DNA from: Misgurnus anguillicaudatus
Taxonomy: Eukaryota > Chordata > Actinopteri > Cypriniformes > Cobitidae
DNA: 64,000 nucleotides
Assembly (NCBI RefSeq): GCF_027580225.2
Contig: NW_027395283.1
Location: 4,530,501 to 4,594,500, forward strand
Direction of reading: 5' to 3'
Shown: one piece after another, positions 1-11,962 of the stretch
Position numbering within the stretch: the stretch's first letter is position 1
Layout: each line of letters begins with the position of its first letter
Program-made: the position numbers and the translations under genes
The notes under the pieces: generated by a model
What the model saw: only the letters and a program-made list of their open reading frames with translations
What the model was told of the DNA's origin: nothing
The model's database searches: none

Positions 1-600
1 TGTATTTGTTGCCCCTTGAAATATATTTACAAATTAAAAAATTTATTTAATTAAGCTTTATTTTCTACAAAAAGTATTTCACATATATTTAAAACATATT
101 TTTGGGCAAAGAAAAGATTTTTTGCCATATCAAATCTGTAGGAAAATAAACTATTTTGTTAAAGTAAAAGCATGCTTTTTTAGATTTATTACAATTTGTA
201 TAACCATAGCTATATTCAGCTTTTCATTTAATATGTACTAGTTATTATAAATACCATGGTTAAGCTATTGTTATTGTGGTAAGACCTTAGTAAATGTGTG
301 ATTACTGTGTTTTTACTACAAATAAAACCAAAAATCTATGGTTAATATATACAAGTCAACATTTGAAGAGGATTGTTGACTAGTGTAGTAACATTATGGT
401 TCACTTTAATATATAAGTACTTTCACATATCAGAGTAAACTACAGAAATTACTGCTCAACAAATCTTCAAAATAACATTTACCTTTCAGATTGTCATTAA
501 AATAAAACATTTATCACAAGACTACAGCAGATATTTACTAACAGACTGATTTAAACATTTTTATAGTAAATTATTGAAAGTAATAATCAAGTAATAAAAA
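1..600. repeat. AT-rich intergenic DNA with degenerate dispersed repeat
   Basis: The first 130 bases (TGTTGCCCCTTGAAATATAT and the AT-rich run that follows) resemble stretches near 15595-16060 and 18410-18600, so this is a dispersed AT-rich repeat. A short motif around CCATGGTTAAG at 254-264 belongs to the same family as the repeats at 10215-10770. I see no gene between 131 and 600. Confidence 0.4.
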
Positions 601-611
601 AAAGAAAAATC

Positions 612-1302
612 GGTAACAGTTCAACACCAATTTATTGTTCCTTATTTGTGTAATACAAAGAAAGCAATAATTTAGTGATTAAAAACTGACAGGGTGTAGA
701 AAAAACCTGAGTGTCTGCTACATATCTCACTATTAGACTTATGAGGAAATTTATCACATGATATAAAACAGCTACAGTCTGGTGTCCATTGCTACATATG
801 CTCAATAATTTAAACAAAAAACACACAAACTGTTTACTGTCATCCCCTCCAATCAACGTATAAAGAATGCTTAGGATCCAATCCCAGAATGCATCAGTGA
901 TGTTTTACACACATCAGTCAATCTGTGCATTTCAGAACAAAACGTGACTCAATTATGCATCCACTATAAAAAATATGAAAAAGCACACACACGCACGCAC
1001 ATGATTTAAATACAGACTTATGATTCTGACACTTCCAGTCATGAAAAACATGAAGAGGTTAGCACCTGAAATGGCCTTAAAATTGTTATTAAGATGTGAA
1101 TGTTTTTAGACACGTCACAGTGTGTGAACTGTATTAGGTGTTGATTCCGCATCTATAGATTTCCTGAAGTTAGAGCTGTCTGAGAGTACAAAACATACAA
1201 AAATCTTTCACAATAACTCACACTCCAATACAAAAATAAACACATAGAAATGAAGAGAAGGTGCAGACAAGAACAGATAAAAAAACAGGAAGAGAGAGAT
1301 GT
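612..1302 (-). other. Probable 3' UTR of the H3.3 gene
   Basis: This sequence lies directly downstream of the H3.3 stop codon on the minus strand. A minus-strand AATAAA (plus TTTATT at 631-636) would place a cleavage site near 612-620 and give a UTR of about 690 nt. That is a normal length for a polyadenylated, replication-independent histone mRNA. No replication-type histone stem-loop was noticed just after the stop. The boundary is inferred from the signal only. Confidence 0.45.
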
Positions 1303-1885
<583 letters not shown>

Positions 1886-1889
1886 TCAC

Positions 1890-2606
1890 CTAAACAAACA
1901 CATACACAATATTACATATTTGATACTTAAACAAACTTAATATTACATACGTGATAGTGACATACAGCCACATAAAGCCGGTTTTCATAATCCTAGTCCT
2001 ACAAACGTTGCACGTATCACGTTATGCTGCATTATAACCTTGGCTGTGCATTATTTTTGAATAATTCAACGGCCTGTCGTCCAATTTTTCCTTACATACT
2101 TCACCACTTACGCAATAAGGGAATGGTACTTAGGAAGTACTTTAGTTTTTCATTCAAATTTGCATGAAAACAAAATAATTACTATGAACATTAATAAAGA
2201 ATCAGTTTATGTCCAATATATTCTGCTCTGTATTTTGCTTTTATAAAACATCTTTGTAATATCAACATAATATATACACAAATAAATCATCATGTAATTT
2301 CGTTTGGTAACATGTTTTGTTGTTGTTGTTGTGATATTTAAGGATTCAGCTTTAGCTGTTATTGAACATTTATTTCATGTAACTTACTTTTTTACCATTA
2401 TAAAACCGCATCAGATGACGGTGCTTCATTGATATGTTAATATTACTCAACATTTTTAAACGGTAAACTTTTACTGTGGTAGTTAAGCAACAATATCAGG
2501 TGCTTGTGACATAAAATAAGCAATGAGTATGAACTCCGACGCTTTCGAAGATCACTCCTTTCAAACTGCGTTTTGTTGTGGAAGCTCCGCCCACTGACGT
2601 CACTGG
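1890..2606. other. Start of probable H3.3 first intron, no gene seen
   Basis: AT-rich sequence lies between the splice acceptor at 1890-1891 and the transposon at 2615. No coding potential or clear repeat boundary is visible. Confidence 0.4.
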
Positions 2607-2614
2607 TTTAAAAC

Positions 2615-3426
2615 CACTGATCTATATAAATGACTGGATTGCGCATAGAACGCTTGACGTAACTGCGTGAGGTGAAGCCAGCGCAGAGTTCGAGCCGCCA
2701 TCTTGGTATACCCAACCGGCAGAGAGCGTCATTGACTTCCATTCAAAATCATGATCAAAATTTACCCCATTTACAGCGTATCAGTTACACAAGGTTAATT
2801 TTTAGGACATGTGTACGTTAATTATTTGTTAATTCTGGTGTTATTTGCAATATTTATGTTTTAATCGGGCAGGATAATGGATTTACAAAAAACCGTTAAG
2901 GTGAGTGTGTCTGTTGCATTTGTTAATGACACGGGTATAAATAAAGTTTTTTTTGACATTCAGCTACACGGTGACGGTCAGCGTTATTTCTCTAAATAAG
3001 TTTAGGTAACTTGTAAGTTTAGATAAGATAATTACAAAACTAGCAAATTATTGCATGCACATACGGTACAAAGCATGATTATTTATTTAGAATTCAGAAT
3101 GAGCACGTTATTGTCACTAATACTAAATATGCTGCGGTCTGTCTGCTGATCTGATACTGTAATGAAGATGAATGTATAATAACTGTTTAAAACGCAAAAT
3201 GTACAACTTTCAGTAAATAACTATTTACATGCTTTGAACGTTTGTGTTGTAATAATGTACAGGGTAACTTCACATATAAAAACGAAGACGAGTAAAGTGA
3301 TGTTTTATCATTAAAATCTGACAACGTCCATTGATTTAATAGAACGTTTGGGTATACCAACATGGCGGCGCGGTGGCTTCACAAGTGTGACGTCATGCGC
3401 AATCCAGTCATTTATATAGATCAGTG
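2615..3426. mobile_element. Non-autonomous DNA transposon with 8-bp target duplication
   Basis: The 812-bp element begins CACTGATCTATATAAATG and ends with the inverted match CATTTATATAGATCAGTG. The inverted similarity continues inward for about 85 bp, including TGGATTGCGCAT and a GGTATACC-containing segment. It is flanked by the direct repeat TTTAAAAC at 2607-2614 and 3427-3434. Eight-base target duplications are typical of hAT and P-type elements, and CA...TG ends fit either. No transposase reading frame is present inside, so it must have been mobilised in trans. It sits in the probable first intron of the H3.3 gene. Confidence 0.8.
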
Positions 3427-4572
3427 TTTAAAACCAGCAAGATTTTAGGGTTGGATCTTTGTTGTGTGGTAAAGCGCAGCACGGTTTAAGATTGAGTTTC
3501 ACCGGAGCCAGACCCGGTAAAGGGTTGAGAGATTCTCTCGTTTAATGATATCGGTTTAGCTGTCAGAAAAGTAAGACTTCCCCTGTCAGCCAAAAACAAA
3601 AATAGGGGCGTGACATCAGTCATACTACACCAATCAGCACCCAGTGTGCAGTAAAGGCCCCGCCCCGAGCGGATGACATATAGAGACAGAGCGCCGTTAT
3701 GCAAATTTGAAAACCACGCCCACCGGGGGGGAAATCAAGAGATGGGTCTGTCTGCGGACCGCAAGAGAGGGGCGTGCCGTTAAGGGGCGTAACTTTTAGC
3801 AGGGGGCGTAACTTTAAGTTGTCCAAGTTACACAGAACCACGCGAGACGTCAGGACGAGATGTTGTCATTCTGTCTTCTCTTCTGCCCGCATAGAGATAC
3901 GGCGGCTAAAGGCGTTATTAAAGTTGCTCATCCAAGCGCCCTCATGTTTGTATGTACTAATTTTAATGGACGGGAAGCCGACTGACGAACATCCTTTTCC
4001 CGAGAAATGGTTCGGCTACGACACATGTTGAGAAGTCACGCCAGGGGCTGAATTAAGGTCGACAGTTTCAGGTAAGCTCGCTAACGTTAGCTATGTGTTG
4101 TTAGCCTAGATTTGTGAAGTCCGTTCTATGATTACACTTATGATCAGTAACGAGTAGTTAACAAAATCCAACAAATCTTGCATGAGTTTCATTGCTCACC
4201 TATATATTTTCCTGTTTACGATAGTAACGTTAGATATTAGTACATTAGAATCTTACAGTTATTCCTGTAAGTTGTCGACATTTCAAATGACAGTTAATTA
4301 ATTAATGACCTACTAAACGTCATAATAACACTGGAGTTAAAGGATGTGTGTACTACTGTCTCGTTTTTAATGTATCTCTCTCAAACCCTATTCTGTTTAA
4401 GTATGGGTGCCATTGTATATTCTCATAATGTAAGCTTATTTTAAGTACAAATGTAAAATATGTTTGTTTATGGTTATTATTTTCACAGCTGCATTGATGT
4501 GAAGTGATGCAGTGGACAACTTGTGAGGGTGATACCATCCACATGCACCTTAACTGTGATGCAGAAATACAA

Positions 4573-5009
4573 TACACTCTTAAAATAAATGTGTTAAATT
4601 AACACATCTTGTGTCTAGTTAAGGACAACACATCTAGTGTGTTGTTTTTAATTTAACACATCTGTGTGTTATTTTTGGAACAACACACTGTGTTGTTTTA
4701 ACACATCTTGTGTTGTCCCTTTTATTTTTTATGAACTTAAATGACACTTAATGTGTTAAAAACAACACATAATGTGTTAAATAGTTTAACACAAAGCAAT
4801 GTGTTAATTTTAACACATTATGTGTCATTTTGTGCTGATTTAGAGTTCATATAAATAAAAGGGACAACACAAGATGTGTTAAAACAACACAAAGTGTGTT
4901 GTTCTAAAAATAACACAGAGATGTGTTAATTTAAGGACAACACACTAGGTGTGTTGTCCTTAACTAGACACAAGATGTGTTAATTTAACACATTCGTTTT
5001 AAGAGTGTA
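4573..5009. mobile_element. Palindromic MITE with TA target duplication
   Basis: The element opens TACACTCTTAAAATAAATG and closes with the inverse, ending TTTTAAGAGTGTA. Most of its 437 bp folds back on itself and is built from repeated ACACA/TGTGT half-sites. The homologous element at 31688 lacks it (AAACACAATGGGAGGATCC), so the insertion site at TA is known. A decayed relative lies at 53215-53365. Confidence 0.8.
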
Positions 5010-5287
5010 GGATGATCCATCTGTCTACACTTCAAAATCACAACTCAACCTTAAACATCCCATATCTGTTATGGTAAAACAATGTGGCGGTTTTCCAGAC
5101 AGGGCTTATACTGTTCCCGGGCTAAAATGCATGTTTGAGCTACTGTAATTAAGAAAACACCTTGTACTGACACATCTCAACATATATCAGTGCCATTGTT
5201 TTGTCTCAAGATGCACACCAGTCTTGTTTTTGTAAGGTTTGTTTGTAAAAACTAAAATGTCCTAATATAAGTGCCCAGTCCTGGTTT

Positions 5288-5700
5288 AATCTAAACCATT
5301 GGTGACCAAACCTGTGTCTTGAGATCTACTGTCCTGCAGAGTTCAGCTCCAACCCCAATCAAACACACCTGAACCTGCCAATCAAGCATTTCAGGGGAAC
5401 CTTAAAATTATAGTCAGGTGTGTTTAAAGCTGGGTTAGAACTAAAATATGCAGGAGGGTAGATCTCCAGGAACAGGGTTGGTCACCCCTGATCTAAACAA
5501 AGTGTTTCCAAACTGTGTCCTGCAAAGTTTAGCTCTAACCCCAATCAAACACACCTGAAGCAGCCAATTAAGGTCTTACTAAGCATACTAGAAACTTACT
5601 GGCAGGTGCTCTGATGCAAGTAAGAGCTAAACTCTGCAGGACACCGGTCCTCCAGGACTGAGTTTGGGTACCCCTGACTAAGCCCTGCCTGGGAAACTGC
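5288..5700. mobile_element. Two MITE copies (CCAATCAAACACACCTGAA family)
   Basis: Two consecutive copies, about 5288-5490 and 5505-5695, share CCCAATCAAACACACCTGAA and imperfect terminal inverted repeats reading roughly TTGGTCACCCCTG at one end. They sit inside composite element copy A and are absent from the copy at 30183-33047, so they arrived after the copies separated. Confidence 0.55.
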
Positions 5701-5929
5701 ACCAATGTGTTGAGCTGGCACCATTGGACATTACTGCTGCTGAGAAACAACAACTTTCTCAGCTCTACACAGGGTTGACATTGGATGCATTATTATTATA
5801 AAATGCATTCATGTGCACTTTACCAATACTGTACATACATCAACAGCTTCCAGCTATACACTTGGGATCAGCTCCTGATGACTCTCATAATGCTGTGTTA
5901 TAATTTATTGCAGGGTGATCTTGCTGAAA

Positions 5930-6400
5930 GGATATTTTTATAAACCTTTACAATGTCACCAGATGTTACATGTTGTGGATAGTTATTTTTATAAACCTTT
6001 ACAATGTCACCAGATGCTACCTGTTGTGAATAATTATTTTATAAACCTTTACAATCTCACCAGTTGTTACATGTTGTGGATAGTTATTTTTATAAACCTT
6101 TACAATGTCACCAGATGTTACATGTTGTGAATGGTTATTTTTATTAACCTTTACAATGTCACCAGTTGTTACATGTTGTGCATAGTTATTTTTATAAACC
6201 TTTACAATGTCACCAGATGTTACCTGTTGTGAATAGTTATTTTTATACACCTTTACAATGTTACCTGTTGTGAATGGTTATTTTTATACACCTTTACAAT
6301 GTTACCTGTTGTGAATGGTTATTTTTATACACCTTTACAATGTTACCTGTTGTGAATAGTTATTTTTATAAACCTTTACAATATCCCCAGATGTTATCTG
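5930..6400. repeat. 51-bp minisatellite inside composite element
   Basis: About nine units each contain AAACCTTTACAATGTCACC and TGTTGTG. The first units are 51 bp (AAACCTTT at 5942, 5993, 6043 and 6094) and the later ones shorten to about 41 bp. The related array at 32225-32515 in copy B has a different unit, so the two were amplified independently from one ancestral site. Because 51 is a multiple of three, the array stays open in several frames; this is not evidence of coding. Confidence 0.8.
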
Positions 6401-6966
6401 TTAGCCATTCCTTATAAAACCACGTGAGCTCTGTAGATTCCTCTTAAAACTTAAAAAGAATTAAGTCTGCAAGTTTGCAAATGAATTTCATCTTGGTTTA
6501 ATACATATTAAACTGTCTGAGGTGCACATTTACTTAAAAAAAGACAAAATCACCCTCACTGTGTAACAGTTCACGATTTAAATATTGGTATGCCTCGGTA
6601 CTTTAATAATTTTAAGTTGGTAAATATGTCCATATATGCCGTATGTGGCCATATTGTCTACCCACGTTAACAATGACGATGGATGAGACAATATAAGGCC
6701 ATCCGAGCGTCTTATGAAGCTTCCTCCGTGCCCTCAATTTAAAACATTTACGGCAGTAACGTTATTTGTCATTACGCTAAAGTTAAAAGAGAGCTATAAA
6801 CAATCGTCTTACTATTAAACTAGCAATCGGATGTGCCGTGTCAGTTTAGCGGAAGTCGGACATCTCGCGGGATTCTGTGTGACTTGGACAACTTAAATTT
6901 CCGCCCCCTGCTAAAAGTTACGCCGCTTAACGGCACGCCCCTCTCTTGCACTCCGCAGACAGACAC

Positions 6967-7712
6967 TATTGGAAATCAATCCAACCGTCTCCATTGAGTT
7001 TGTATTGCGAGAAGCCGCCTCCTTGTCATTTCTGGCTTATAACAAAATACTGAATAATGCCTAAAAGCTGCTGTGTGACAATATGTACAGCTAACAAGCC
7101 AAAGAACCCAGAAATAAGTTTTTATAAGCTGTCGAGCCGTAAAACCCAGCCTTTAAGGAGAAAAAAGTGGATCGCCGACTACGTTTCCCCCTAGTGGACG
7201 CAGTTCTACTAATAGAAGTACTATGAAAAGTTGCCTGTATCCATTTTTGTGTCTTTAAACGCTCGTTTTTTGGGGTCGACAGCTTATAAAAACTTATTTA
7301 CAGATTAAACTTAAAAACAGAATAATACATAAAAGCTGCTGTGTGACAAGGTGTACATCTAACACGCCAAAAAAATAAATAAATAAATTTTTATAAGCTG
7401 TCGACTTCAAAAAACGAGCGTTTAGACACAGAAATGGAAACAGGCAACTTTTCATAGTACTCCTATTAGTAAAACTGCGTCCAATAGGGGGAAACGTAAT
7501 CGGCGATCCACTTTATTCTCCTTAAAGACTGGGTTTTACGGCTCGACAGCTTATAAAAACTTATTTCTGTGTTCTTTGGCTTGTTAGCTGTACATATTGT
7601 CCCAAAGCAGCTTTTAGGCATTATTCAGTTTTTTGTTATAAGCCAGAAATGACAAGGAGGCGGCCTTTTGCAATACAAAGTCAATGGAGACTGTTGGATT
7701 GCTTTCCCCCCC
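6967..7712. mobile_element. Foldback element carrying THAP-domain exon copies
   Basis: The two arms of about 330 bp (roughly 6970-7300 and 7390-7706) are inverted copies, sharing for example CAATCCAAC..GTCTCCATTG and GGCTTATAACAAAA. The left arm contains ATG at 7057 followed by 45 open codons: MPKSCCVTIC, then SFYKLSSR and RRKKWIADY. This matches the N-terminal half of a THAP zinc finger (Cys-x3-Cys, then the Trp), stopping before the Cys-x2-His half. The right arm holds the same exon inverted (about 7541-7625), and a third, frameshifted copy lies in the middle (about 7333-7400). THAP domains are the DNA-binding modules of P-type and related transposases. No catalytic transposase domain is present. 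Confidence 0.7.
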
Positions 7713-7941
7713 GGTGGGCGTGGTTTTCAGGTTGTGACGCGCTGCGCTCTGTCTCTATGGCTGCTTGGCAATGTGAGAAAAGGTAAAATAGAAGAATTTA
7801 ACGCCGACCGATACGATTTCTAACGTTAGTACAAACACACGGGTCACATACAAATCCACAGCATGTCACTTCTCCCCTTTAGCAAATGTAAGTGGACATT
7901 ATTAAGGCTAAAGGTGTGACAATGAGTTTAAATGATCTAAA

Positions 7942-9297
7942 AGCATAGCTGCCAACTCTCACGCATTCACCGTGAGACTCACGCAATTGACCCCATTCTC
8001 ACGCTCTCACGCCACACATCCATTTTCTCACGCAGGCTCGTGCCCACCATTGAGATTCCCACTGAGTTTAATAAAAGACATTAAATAATTGCCTAATATA
8101 CCTAACTGTAAATACTGTAAAACGCCTATCTCTATCTGGCGTGCCTCAAACAGCATAAAGCGCTCGTCAAAGTCAAAATGATGCGAAGGCCAATCAAATC
8201 AAAGAAGGTGGAGTTATTGTTTACAGATGCCGAAGCGCCAGCTACAAACAACAGAGAGTGAGTGCGCGGCTGCGCGATGGTGAAAGAGCAAAGCACGATG
8301 TAAGTAGCTAAACCAGTGTTCGCAGTACTGACACTTTTATATTTTAGCGTACCTTCACTGTCTTAGGTGCCACCACTTCTCATGTTGCTGGTACTTTGCT
8401 GCAAAGAGTCAAAGAGCATTTCACTTTATGTGGCGCTGCGCAGGAAGTTCGGCAGCGAGGTCATCAGACTACCGCGAGAGCAATGCGAAATGTTACAAAA
8501 AGGTCCGCCTTTACCTTTGCTCTCGCGTTACTTTGATGTCATACGCCGATCAGTCAGCTCCGCACCAGTCGAACACACAAAGCGTCAAGGTCTGGATGAA
8601 AAGCAGAGAATTGCCCGGATTCCACGCACGCAGATACCCTCAGAAAACAGCAATTTTAATCAACCATCACACGCGTGTGTATGTTTGCAAGCAGTACAAG
8701 CCTGCGTGATGTTTGCTGTGACAGGTTTTAATAAAAGAGAAAAAAGTCAATTGATATTTGACATCTATAAACAATAATATATACGAAATATAATTATATG
8801 GTCTTGACATACACATTATCTGTTGCTTAAGTTTAATATAAAGTACTCATTTGGTTTATTTGATTGTGACAGTCTCTCTATCACCAATCATCACTTTACG
8901 CTTCTCTTTCTCAATGGATAAACTGAATCAAAGCTGCTGTTATCTGCAGTTATACGTTTTACAGAGACCAGTAGGCTATTCATTAGATTTTAAGAACTTT
9001 TTTGGAAGGAACTTTTATCAGAAGGAAAGCATAATAGAGTTGTATAAAATAATGGTAAAGACTCTAATCTCAGGCATTTAAACTCAGTAAAAGCTTTTAT
9101 TTCAATTTAATTTCTAAAATATGATTCGATTTGTATTGTGAACCATTTTAACGCAGTCTTTTCCAACTATTTAACACAGAAATAGCTAAAATCCACACTA
9201 TTATCTATTGGCAAATGGTTAGGACTTATATAAAAAATTACCCCCCCCCCAAAAAAAAATCTCACTCCAAGCTGAACTCATAAGTTGGCAGCTCTGT
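7942..9297. mobile_element. hAT-like non-autonomous element
   Basis: The ends are AGCTGCCAACT and its inverse AGTTGGCAGCT, flanked on both sides by TAAAAG, which may be part of an 8-bp duplication. The interior includes a 136-codon open frame at 8367-8777 that I do not recognise. With no known motif it may be captured host sequence or chance. The element lies in the probable H3.3 first intron. Confidence 0.55.
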
Positions 9298-9422
9298 AAA
9301 AGAGATGACGTGAGACGCTGTTTTGCGTTTCAGTGCGAGACGCTTCTGTTAATCATCAATTACAGTACACGAGGCGATGTTAATAATATCCATAAGCACT
9401 GTTACTGTGTGTGAGGACTCAC

Positions 9423-9560
9423 CTGTCGAGTATTTACAAAGGTTTTATAATTCCACTGCAGCGGCTTTTTACTGCCTGACAGAGTTTGAGGTGAAATGGC
9501 TGACGGTCTCCCATCATGCATCGCGGCTCCTTTATCACACCAGCACGTGACGTGACCTGT
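9423..9560 (-). promoter_or_regulatory. Candidate first exon and promoter for H3.3
   Basis: On the minus strand a CpG-containing segment ends at 9423 with CTCGACAG followed by the donor GTGAGTCC. The upstream sequence holds a CRE/E-box-like TCACGTCACGTG (about 9546-9557) and GATGCATGATGGGAG. The H3.3 coding exon requires an upstream non-coding exon, since an acceptor TTTAG lies at 1890, and this is the best minus-strand donor with promoter-like composition upstream. It would give a first intron of about 7.5 kb. It could instead belong to another transcript. Confidence 0.35.
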
Positions 9561-9570
9561 CGACCAGTGC

Positions 9571-9801
9571 CGTTTCTCAATCAGAAGACTGCAGCCTCCG
9601 TAGGTCGCATTTCCAGGCTGCGTATTTCAGAATATTATTAATAATAAACTTGACTATTATTCTTTGTTAATCATACATTGTTGTAATATGCTTATGACTT
9701 GCGAATGTTATGCTCACTTAACTTAAATAAACCAGGCTTGATGACGTATGCAGCCTGCGTATGGGACCTCCGGAGGCTGCAGCCATGGGATTGAAAAACG
9801 G
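9571..9801. mobile_element. MITE with CCGTTTCTCAATC ends
   Basis: The left end CCGTTTCTCAATC..GACTGCAGCCTCCG matches the inverse of the right end CGGAGGCTGCAGCC..GATTGAAAAACGG. The interior is AT-rich with no coding sequence. I found no clear target duplication. Confidence 0.7.
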
Positions 9802-9956
9802 CCACTGTCATATGTAAATGGTGGCTATAATATGGATTTTAAATTAATTGTCTTAAACAGGTGTCATAAATCCTTACTCACTGACATGTTTTTTTTATTT
9901 TTTATTCACCTGTATACGTAAATTTGTTATAAACTTCTCTTTCTCATTGATCTACC

Positions 9957-10212
9957 TTCCCTGCTGAAAAAAACAGCATTAAACCAGCATGGGAATTATG
10001 CTGGTCTATGCTGGTTTAGCTGGTGGTCACCAGCATACCAGCACCAAAACACAACATATGCTGGTATGACCAGCATGGGATGCTGGTGCTAATGCTGGTT
10101 TAGCTGGTGCTAATGCTGGTGCTGATGCTGGTTTAGCTGGTGTTCACCAGCAAACCAGCACCAAAACACAACATATGCTGGTCTTGCTGGTATGCTGTTT
10201 TTTCAGCAGGGG
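9957..10212. mobile_element. Palindromic MITE (CCCTGCTGAAAAA family)
   Basis: Terminal inverted repeats are CCCTGCTGAAAAAAACAGC and its inverse, and the interior is repeated GCTGGT/ACCAGC motifs. Related copies with slightly different ends lie at 10811-10949 and 59207-59536. Confidence 0.8.
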
Positions 10213-10214
10213 AA

Positions 10215-10385
10215 GATTAACCATGTTTTTTGTGTTAAAAGTATATAAACTGTTTTGGTGTATTGATTACTATTAGCAAAACTATGGTTTTACTACACTA
10301 ACCATGGTTTAACTATATGGATTTGTAAACCATGCTTGTGAAAACCATGCTTATTTTGTGGTTACTACATTAACTATATATATAT

Positions 10386-10482
<97 letters not shown>

Positions 10483-10770
10483 ACTGTAGTAAAACTATGG
10501 TTATTTTTTGTACTTAAAGATTATGCAAACTGTGCCTTTTTAGGAATTGCTCTGAAACTAACCCTTATGAAAACATGGTTTTATCTTTGGTAAACATGTA
10601 GAAACCATGTTTTTGGTGTGTTGATTACTATCAGCAAACCAGGTTTTACTACACCAACCATGGTTGTTGTTTTTTTTAAACATGGTTGTCAAAACCATAG
10701 TTTCTGTGGTTACTATAGTGGTTTTTTTTTGTTTTTTTTACTGTAAAAAAACATGTTTCATTTTCATATG
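10215..10770. repeat. AACCATGGTTTTACTACA repeats around a TA microsatellite
   Basis: Diverged copies of a dispersed fish repeat containing AACCATGGTTTTACTACA flank the alternating TA tract at 10374-10480. Similar fragments occur at 254-340 and 56570-56645. No gene is seen. Confidence 0.55.
10374..10480. repeat. (TA)n microsatellite
   Basis: About 107 bp of nearly uninterrupted alternating TA, with one AAA interruption near 10398. Confidence 0.95.
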
Positions 10771-10810
10771 GGATGCTTCTTTTGATCTGGCACTGCTTAT
10801 TCATGAAACC

Positions 10811-10949
10811 ACCCTGCTGGAAAAACCAGCACAGACCAGCATAATTCCCATGCTGGTCTATACTGGTCCAAGTTGGTTTAGCTGGTACTCACCAGCATAC
10901 CAGCACCAAAACACAACATTATGCTGGGTTGCTGGTTTTTCCAGCAGGG
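10811..10949. mobile_element. Short palindromic MITE (CCCTGCTGGAAAAACCAGC)
   Basis: Begins CCCTGCTGGAAAAACCAGC and ends GCTGGTTTTTCCAGCAGGG, with the CATGCTGGT interior typical of the family at 9957. Confidence 0.8.
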
Positions 10950-10998
10950 CAACCATCACTCACTGTTTACTTGTAGAAATATTCTCACATTGCTATTA

Positions 10999-11190
10999 GT
11001 AAAGGGACGCTCCACTTTTTTTGAAAATATGCTCATTTTCCAGCTCCCTGTTAGAATCCATATTGTTTTGGAGTCGATCTCCGTGTCTGGCGGTACCACT
11101 TTTAGCATAGCTTAGCATAATTCATTGAATCTGATTAGACTATTAGCATCGCGCTCAAAAATGACCAAAGAGTTTCAGTTTTTCTCTTTT
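10999..11190. repeat. Fragment of dispersed DNA element
   Basis: Contains TTTTAGCATAGCTTAGCATA and GACTATTAGCATCGCGCT, words I associate with a common fish DNA element. It is a single fragment without visible ends. Confidence 0.4.
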
Positions 11191-11543
11191 TTATTATTAT
11201 TATTTTATTTCTCTGTTTGTTTTGTTGTTTTGGCTGGCAGCGGGAGCTACTTGGTGCTTTCGTGGCGTGAAGCCAAAGATTTGGGGATAACAAGTTACGT
11301 GACTAAGTAGGCCTACGTAATTTAACCTTATCAAAGAACCTAATAAAATATGAAAATATATATTCCCAAATATTTAATATAGGCTATAGGGAATTGCACG
11401 CAACATACATGGTTTTTATTTTGTTTTTAATGACCCACCCCTCAATAAATTGACAATTTCTGTCAGCTGAATGGATTCCAAAACGGTAAAACTCAAAAAA
11501 GTTTGGTTACTACACCACAAAGAACTGTTTAATTTTCACAAGG

Positions 11544-11803
11544 TAGGGTTACCATATGTGCCATTCTTCCCAGACGCGTCCTGGCCAGGATTTCGGGTCG
11601 CCTTCCGGAAGTCGTATTTGTCGACTGCATATGTCATAGATGATTATTATTATTATTATTACAGAAAAGCAACCGTTACATTTTAAGGTAAGAATGAAAC
11701 TATGATTGTATGTCTTATGTTTTTAACTGAATTACGTATGCGGTCAACAAATACGACTTCTGCAGGACGTGTCCGGGAAGAACGGCACGTATGGTCACCC
11801 TAC
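11544..11803. mobile_element. MITE with TAGGGTTACCATATGTG ends
   Basis: Left end TAGGGTTACCATATGTGCC and right end GGCACGTATGGTCACCCTA are inverted copies. The similarity continues inward through CTTCCC..GACGCGTCC and AAATACGACTTC. No coding sequence inside. Confidence 0.75.
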
Positions 11804-11962
11804 ATGAGGGTAAGGATTATTATGGCTTGATTTACCCACCCCATAAAATCATCAAATCCATCACTTCATGCAAGCATATAATGAAATGAAATGTCACATT
11901 TAATAGTCAGAGTTGACTTAAACACAAAACTCATGCTTTGATATTCATGTAAAAGATGCTAT

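Larger units (their letters stand above)
3679..7758. mobile_element. Nested composite DNA element of about 4 kb (copy A)
   Basis: Two sets of inverted arms define this block. The outer arms are about 3679-3743 and 7700-7758, sharing ATAGAGACAGAGCGC and CCACGCCCACCGG with its complement. The inner arms are about 3755-3865 and 6840-6965, sharing AGAGAGGGGCGTGCCGTTAA and its complement. The interior is homologous along its length to the element at 30183-33047. Later insertions include a palindromic MITE (4573-5009), two further MITE copies (5288-5700), an expanded minisatellite (5930-6400) and a foldback element (6967-7712). Near 4070 there is CAG followed by GTAAGCT, and near 4489 a TTTTCACAG acceptor; both are conserved in the second copy. 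The superfamily is not settled; THAP coding sequence nearby suggests a P- or Kolobok-like ancestor. Confidence 0.6.

Noticed and set aside
7057..7194. Independent host THAP-domain gene
   Set aside because: It is only half a finger, it repeats three times within a palindrome, and no continuing exon was found; it is best explained as transposon sequence.
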